Source: Sabellastarte sp. h YS-2021 (lineage: Eukaryota > Annelida > Polychaeta > Sabellida > Sabellidae). Taken from it: DNA of 64,000 bases. Below the pieces are notes generated by a model, which saw only the letters and a program-made list of their open reading frames with translations, had not been told where the DNA came from and did not search any database. The translations under genes were made by a program, and so were the position numbers. Below are positions 58,671 through 64,000 of this stretch, piece after piece. Every line of letters begins with the position of its first letter. Position 1 is the first letter of the stretch. The stretch is taken from NCBI GenBank assembly GCA_964017235.1, contig OZ024931.1, positions 97,296,221 to 97,360,220 on the forward strand, in the 5' to 3' direction.

Positions 58671-61095
58671 TTTTTTATTTTATTTAAAGCTGATGTAATG
58701 TCTGTAACAGGTACAGGTTCCTGCGGTGATTGACATAGCAGCTTACGATGTTCAGGGTCCTTGTCGAGCCTGGTCTGGTCTGGAAAATGGGGTGTGTGGC
58801 CCTCCTTCTAAATTGTACTACCTGGGGACCAGCTCCCAAGGCTTCCTAAGTTCCCAAAGGTGATTTAGTCTGGCCCCTTCAGGTAAGTTTAGTAGAACCT
58901 TTGGTAGACTGATAAAAATTTACTGTCCCTCTGGACACTGGTCCGATGTGGTGACAGTGATACCAGTTAACAGTCCACTTGTTCTTGCTGTGGTCCAGCC
59001 CGGGTGGGGCTGACACAACTCTTGACATTACATAGACTCTTGACCCTAGACCAGCCGCCTGTAAGGTGGAGCATGTATACATTGTCATTTGTATGATGGC
59101 TGACCCTTGACCGGACACAATGAAACAGGTCCGATTGTGAACCACATTTTCTCTTGCTGTTCAAAAAACCCATTTGATTTCTCTGTAACCAGCAATTTTG
59201 GCCACAGCAATTTTATGTAGCCCTTAGTAACCAGTAAAACTGGCAGGCTAGGCTGACCATTGAATTTAGTTACTGGTCTACTAACTAGGTAGCCCCCAAG
59301 TGGTCTGCCGGTCGGTTCCGGTCCTTTGAAACCAGTATGAAAAGGGCAAGACAGCAACTGCACCTGATAGTAGGTCGGTAGTCTCTGTAACCAGCTGGTG
59401 TGAACTAAAACTGCTCAGTGAAAACTGTATAGCTAGAAACCGGCTGGTGAGCCCTGTAACTGGCTGAAGCAGTTTCTGTGTAGGAAAAAGCTTCCTGTCA
59501 GGGACTACTCATTATTAGGCCTATCATCAGTCTTAGGCCACTGAATAGGCTGCTGATGAGGAGTGGTCAGCTGGTAGGAGACCTTTGGGATGCTGATTCT
59601 TCGTGCTGGTTGGAAGGCAAGAAGGCTTGTAGCCGGCTAATATGAAGCGAGCTGTTCAGTGCAGGCTGTGCTGCCGGTAACGGGTCGGTACACTCTGTAA
59701 CCAGTTGACAAAACTGTACAAGGCTGTGTAGTCGGTTCCCTGCCGGTACACTGTAACCAGTTGTTAAAGCTACTGTATAAGGCTGTGTAGCCGGTCGGTA
59801 CACTGTAACCAGTTGTTGAAGTAACCGTACACACAACTATCTTGTGTTGAATTCAGTTTACTGCACGTTTCCTCCATTAATTACAATGTTTGTTTGAACG
59901 CACGTCTTATTTGTAGTTTCACAGTTGCTGGGAAAGCCCTTGTGAGCTATATTTAGAAACAATTGTTAGTCGGTGTGTCACGTGACCAGCTTGCTGGTCG
60001 GAGGGACAATGTGATTGGCTGATTGGAGATGACGATCAGCTTCGTGACCTGGTCGGTGAATCACGTGACCAGTTTCGGGGAGATGACCTCACTGGTCGCA
60101 TTCTTTCCTTTTTATTACAGTAAACGTGAGTTGACTGGTCGACTGATGCCTGTAGCAGAGAAGTCTGTACCAGTGGTAAATTTCAAAAACTAACAACTGG
60201 AATCACAGTAGACGTGAGTGCAAAGAATGCACTTCCGACCTTCTTGTTCGGTGAATCACGTGATTAACTTCGTGATCTGGTCGGTGAAAACACGTGACCA
60301 GCTTCGTGATTTGAGGAAGACACGCGATTGGTTGACTGGATATGACGTCAGAGGTCGCGTTCTTTGAGCTGGCCGGTCGGCTGATGCTTTAAAAGCAGAG
60401 GATCCTGGCCCAGTGTGCTCTGTAGATGAAAGTCCTGGCCGGTCTGAAGTCGGTTCTTCTTCTCAGCCAGCTGTACACTCAAACCAGTGTCCTGGCCATC
60501 CACTGCCCTTATTACCGACACAAGGGCCGGGTCCACAAGGGTGGGACTGAGAGTGTGCCCTGAAGAAATCTGAAGAATTCATCTCATGCTTCTGATGAAA
60601 AAATACTCGAGCTAGGCTGGTGTCACTGATGCTTTACAGCAGAGAAGTCATACCAGTGCGCTCTGATGAAGAATGCACCTTTCCTGGGGAATTCCTTCTA
60701 TATACAGTGCTCAAAACTACGTAGACTGAAGTTCCCGTGATTTCTATTTGTAGTCATAGAAATAACGTTTCTATGGCGACTGTAGCTGGAATGTTAAAGA
60801 AGGTACATTCAACACAAAAGACACGGCTAAAATACCTGTAAGTAGTAAATCCATAATTCATCAATATTGTCGATCTGCCCCTTACAACACAAAGGTTGAA
60901 TGGGAGGAAACTAGAAAAATTGCTGCCTTCATATATATATATCGATTACTGCCCTATCATCAACAGCTAGGGATTGTTTCCAGCAGATTTCTTCACTAAA
61001 ATATCCCCAAAATAAGGTTAAAATCCGTCATAAAGTACACTTTTCTTTGAAAGCTCTGGAGATGTTGAAAACACGTCTGCACAGTACACGTGCCA
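58671..61095 (-). other. DIRS 5' region, no gag seen (unit 6)
   Basis: Native orientation (59567-60193). It has private substitutions, among them a CACGTG at about 60293 where other units have CATGTG, and GGGACAATGTG. TGACGTCA at 60343-60350. This is the most distinct 5' region in the window. Confidence 0.55.
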
Positions 61096-61493
61096 AACGA
61101 AAAAGATGCTATGATGTCAGGTTGTCTGGACAGGAAGGAAGTACGAGGTGCCATCTGGGGAGTGCACAGTACTACGGACCAGCCAGCCGGTGGAAACACA
61201 GGACGTCTTTTTCTGATGTTTGGCGGGCCGGTGTGCGCCGACCGGTTAAGGATATTGTCCATTGGATAGGATGTATTAACGCAATAAAAAATACACGTCC
61301 TACCATCTGTATTGATTCAGAAGTGATGTGCATTGAGGTTGGAGTCTGGGGGAATAGAAGGGGAGTGGCAATGTTTAATTTTCCAGAACTACATTCCTTG
61401 GTTTGAATCTGTGGGAAAAATTGGCAGTGAACTTAATTTGAAAATATTTTACATCAAAATGTTCTGACAATAAATGAATTCATCAAGAGTTAT

Positions 61494-61579
61494 GGCTTTT
61501 TACCTAGTGGTTAACAAGTCTGGCTTCTGTTTTATCATAGGCTGTTACCTCTTTGTGGGTTCCACTCCCACAAGTGGCA
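61494..61579 (+). other. tRNA-like SINE head (unit 6)
   Basis: T arm intact, as in unit 1. Confidence 0.5.
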
Positions 61580-61784
61580 ATGCTGCGTGCCTGTCTCAGT
61601 TATTATGACCCTGGTTGTTGAACATGATGTCCATCTTTATCTTAAACTTTAACCAATTATCAAAACACATCAATACAACTTGTGAGCATTTTTTAAAATT
61701 TTTTTTAATTTTTTCTCTCTTAAAAAATTCAGTTCTAATGGAACTTCCAGCTTTTGTACAGGGCTTCCAACTTTCCAAGGTTAC

Positions 61785-62289
61785 AAGCCCGACAGCCATT
61801 AACTTTTTTGCATGAGTTTCGAACACTCATTGTAACTCTCTGTTTAGAGGTTTGTCATGTTTCAATCAGCACAAATTGCAAAGTATTCAGAATACCCTTG
61901 CTCATATTGTTACAAATCATAGAAAGTATGCTCATGTTACACCCATTCCAAAGAAACTCCACTGGTTCCTCCTTTCCACTAATCAGTCTTTAAGTCAGTC
62001 AAACATTAGGGCCATAGTTTTGCCTTTGATGCTCCTGAGATCTGGGATGAACTCCCTCATGATGTGCGCAGTGCAACATCAGTTGCCTCCTTCAGAAAGA
62101 AGCTCAAAACTTATCTGTTTGCAAAAGCCTATCCCCCATAGCCTCCCCTGTCACCCCTGTGTCCCATTGGTATGACTTGGCTATGTCCTTCGATTTACGT
62201 TAACTGCCTTCCTTTATGTTCAGATGTGCCTTAGAGTCCATCAGTGAGGGAGATTAAGCGCTATAAAAGTCCACATTAGATTAGATTAG
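61785..62289 (+). mobile_element. LINE 3' end, single copy (unit 6)
   Basis: Single copy, but with the AACTTATCTG variant found otherwise in copy one of units 1 and 3. The single-copy units thus represent both sides of the duplication. Confidence 0.8.
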
Positions 62290-62559
62290 CTATAACATAG
62301 TTAAATTGCAGACATGTACGTCATGGCCTAGCCGAGCAACAACTACTTTCAGGTTCTCACTGTTGAGTAAATCAGATGTAACTGGAAAACTATTGCATTT
62401 AGAGTATTCTGTTTAAATATGTTGTTCAGATACTTATGGGTCAGCCATAACATAGTGAAATTGTAGATCTGTAGCTCATGGCATAGCTGAGCAATAGCTA
62501 CTTTTAGATTTTCACTGTTCAGTTAATCAGTTGTAACTTGAAAACTACTACTGAATACC

Positions 62560-62794
62560 TAGCCTTGCTTAAGGCTCAAATTTGCATGATCTTTTCAAAC
62601 AAGCACACAGATATTTGGTATTCATAAAGCACTCATACATGTTAAGAGATAGAACCTAATCAGACAGTTTCTCTTAGCTGTATGCTGCTATAAAAGTCAG
62701 TACATGTATGAGTACATTATAGAAACTGAAACTCCATTATCGGAACTGGAAACTTTCCCTAACTGCAAAGAAACTTGAGCCTTCAGCAAGGCTA
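62560..62794. mobile_element. 235-bp terminal-inverted-repeat element (unit 6)
   Basis: Ends pair at 19 of 20 sites. Target duplications at 62551-62559 and 62795-62803. Confidence 0.75.
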
Positions 62795-62917
62795 CTGAAT
62801 ACCATTTGCAGGCCACAACTTTTGTGTCCTTTTCTTCTGTCACTCTGAAACTCAAAACACACAGTCAGCTGACACAGAGCCCGTTCACAGGCACTGATTG
62901 CTTGTTCCTTCTTGCAT

Positions 62918-63657
62918 AGGATACCCTTGTACTACCCTGTGAGTCAAAAATTTGCTTGAAATGGGTCTATCTCTTATGATTTCCCAGATATTTACATTTT
63001 TCATTTTCCATTAAAATTCAACATGGCTGCCAAAAGTGGTGAAAAATTAAATTTTGATCTGATGCACAGGATACTCTTAAAATACCCTGTGGGTCAAAAA
63101 TTTGCTTGAAATGGCTCTATCTCTACTGGTTACTGAGATTTTTGCAATTTTTTATTTTCAGCTAAAATCTAAGATGGCCTCCAAAAGTGGCGAAAATGAA
63201 ATTTTCTTCTTTTGCAAAGGATAAATTCATACTACCCTGTGGGTCAAAAAATTCCTCGAAATGGCTCTATCCCTTATGCTTTATGAGATATTTACATTTT
63301 ATTATTTTCTGCTAAAATCCAAGATGGCCGCCAAAAGTGGCCCAAATTAATATTGTTCTATTTTCAATAGGACACCCTTGAACTACCCTGCAGGTCAAAG
63401 ATTCTCTCAAATTAGCTGCATCTCTTACAGTTTCCGAGATATTTACACTTTTTTATTTTCCACTAAAATCCAAGATGGTCTCCAAAAGTTGCGAAAATTG
63501 AAATTTTTATCTGTTACACAGGATACCCTTGTACTACTCTATGGGTGAAAAATTCACACACAACTGCTCTATCTCTAACGGCTTCTGAGATATTTACAAT
63601 TTTTTAGTTTTGGCAAAAATCCAAGATGCCTATCAAAAGGTGCAAAAATTGAATTCC
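62918..63657 (+). repeat. 150-bp tandem repeat, five copies (unit 6)
   Basis: Five copies, nearly the same as in unit 5. Confidence 0.92.
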
Positions 63658-63894
63658 AGAAATTCCAGATGAAACACCAGTTCTACAAATAAGCAAAACC
63701 CATTTACCATAATGTACTTACATTCAATTAATCTGCTCATTTAATCAAGAATATATTGCCATTTACATTACAAAATATATGAACATTGCAGAGATCTTCC
63801 TTTGTTTCTTTAGACTACCTATAAATTATAGCATACTTTTCTTTCAAACATTAATTATCTATTTACACGTAACAGATCAATCATTTTGTTTTTA

Positions 63895-64000
63895 CACTCA
63901 AAATTGAAAATTTTAATTACTTAAATGTAGCCTTCACAAGCTACAAGCTTACCATGTGGAACTGAATGCTGATCTTGGAAGGCCGCTGGCATCCGGCCAA
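63895..64000. repeat. Macrosatellite unit 7, cut by window end
   Basis: The first 106 bases of another unit, matching 1-106 and 53342-53447. It shows that the array continues past the right edge of the window. Confidence 0.95.
63900..64000 (-). mobile_element. Second DIRS-like relic, left arm only (cut by window)
   Basis: The left arm and the start of the loop of the relic are present; the window ends before the site that tells the full from the collapsed form. Confidence 0.55.

Larger units (their letters stand above)
55398..61289 (-). mobile_element. DIRS-like retrotransposon (unit 6)
   Basis: Terminal repeats at 55398-55614 and 61096-61289; internal complementary region at 55674-55766. 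Length 5892 bp, native orientation throughout. Confidence 0.9.
53342..63894. repeat. Macrosatellite unit 6 (10553 bp)
   Basis: Sixth copy. Its left half is like units 1 and 5; its DIRS 5' region is in native orientation but carries private substitutions (for example a third CACGTG near 60293), and the LINE is single-copy. Five 150-bp repeats are present. Confidence 0.97.

Overview
This window is a eukaryotic, almost certainly metazoan, tandem array. It shows six complete copies and the first 106 bases of a seventh copy of one 10.2-11.0 kb unit, head to tail. Unit starts (phase set by the window start) are 1, 11044, 21220, 32158, 42789, 53342 and 63895; lengths are 11043, 10176, 10938, 10631, 10553 and 10553. 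Both window ends lie inside the array. I see no intact host gene, no operons, no rRNA and no CRISPR. The mix of DIRS-like retrotransposon, LINE 3' end, SINE-like tRNA head and small terminal-inverted-repeat element suggests an animal genome, perhaps an aquatic invertebrate; the taxon is a guess.

Layout of a unit (unit 1 coordinates): 6-293, terminal relic of a second DIRS-like element; 294-2056, AT-rich sequence with a 53-bp tandem duplication, a foldback (851-1183) and a hairpin; 2057-7945, a complete-ended but dead DIRS-like retrotransposon on the minus strand (5' inverted terminal repeat at the right, long 5' region full of direct repeats, reverse transcriptase-RNase H remnant, tyrosine recombinase remnant, internal complementary region, 3' inverted terminal repeat at the left); 8150-8440, SINE-like segment with a tRNA-like head; 8441-9438, LINE 3' end on the plus strand; 9439-9708, two diverged 155-bp repeats; 9709-9943, a 235-bp terminal-inverted-repeat element with 9-bp target duplications; 10067-10806, five copies of a 150-bp repeat; 10807-11043, AT-rich tail.

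The units are nearly identical by eye but carry structural markers: loss of the centre of the second DIRS relic (units 1, 3, 5, 6), a 119-bp deletion in the recombinase (2, 3), a 183-bp deletion in the reverse transcriptase region (2), a 14-bp difference in the recombinase region (present in 2, 3, 4), a clean 627-bp inversion in the DIRS 5' region (4, 5), a 493-bp duplication in the LINE (1, 3), and 4 instead of 5 copies of the 150-bp repeat (2). Their distribution is mosaic, as expected from unequal crossing-over and gene conversion. Unit 5 looks like a unit-1/6-type left part joined to a unit-4-type right part.

Nothing here works together as a pathway. The biological interest is a macrosatellite built from mobile elements, with a DIRS element preserving the bipartite internal complementary region that records its circular intermediate, and with units that differ by inversion and palindrome-centred deletion.
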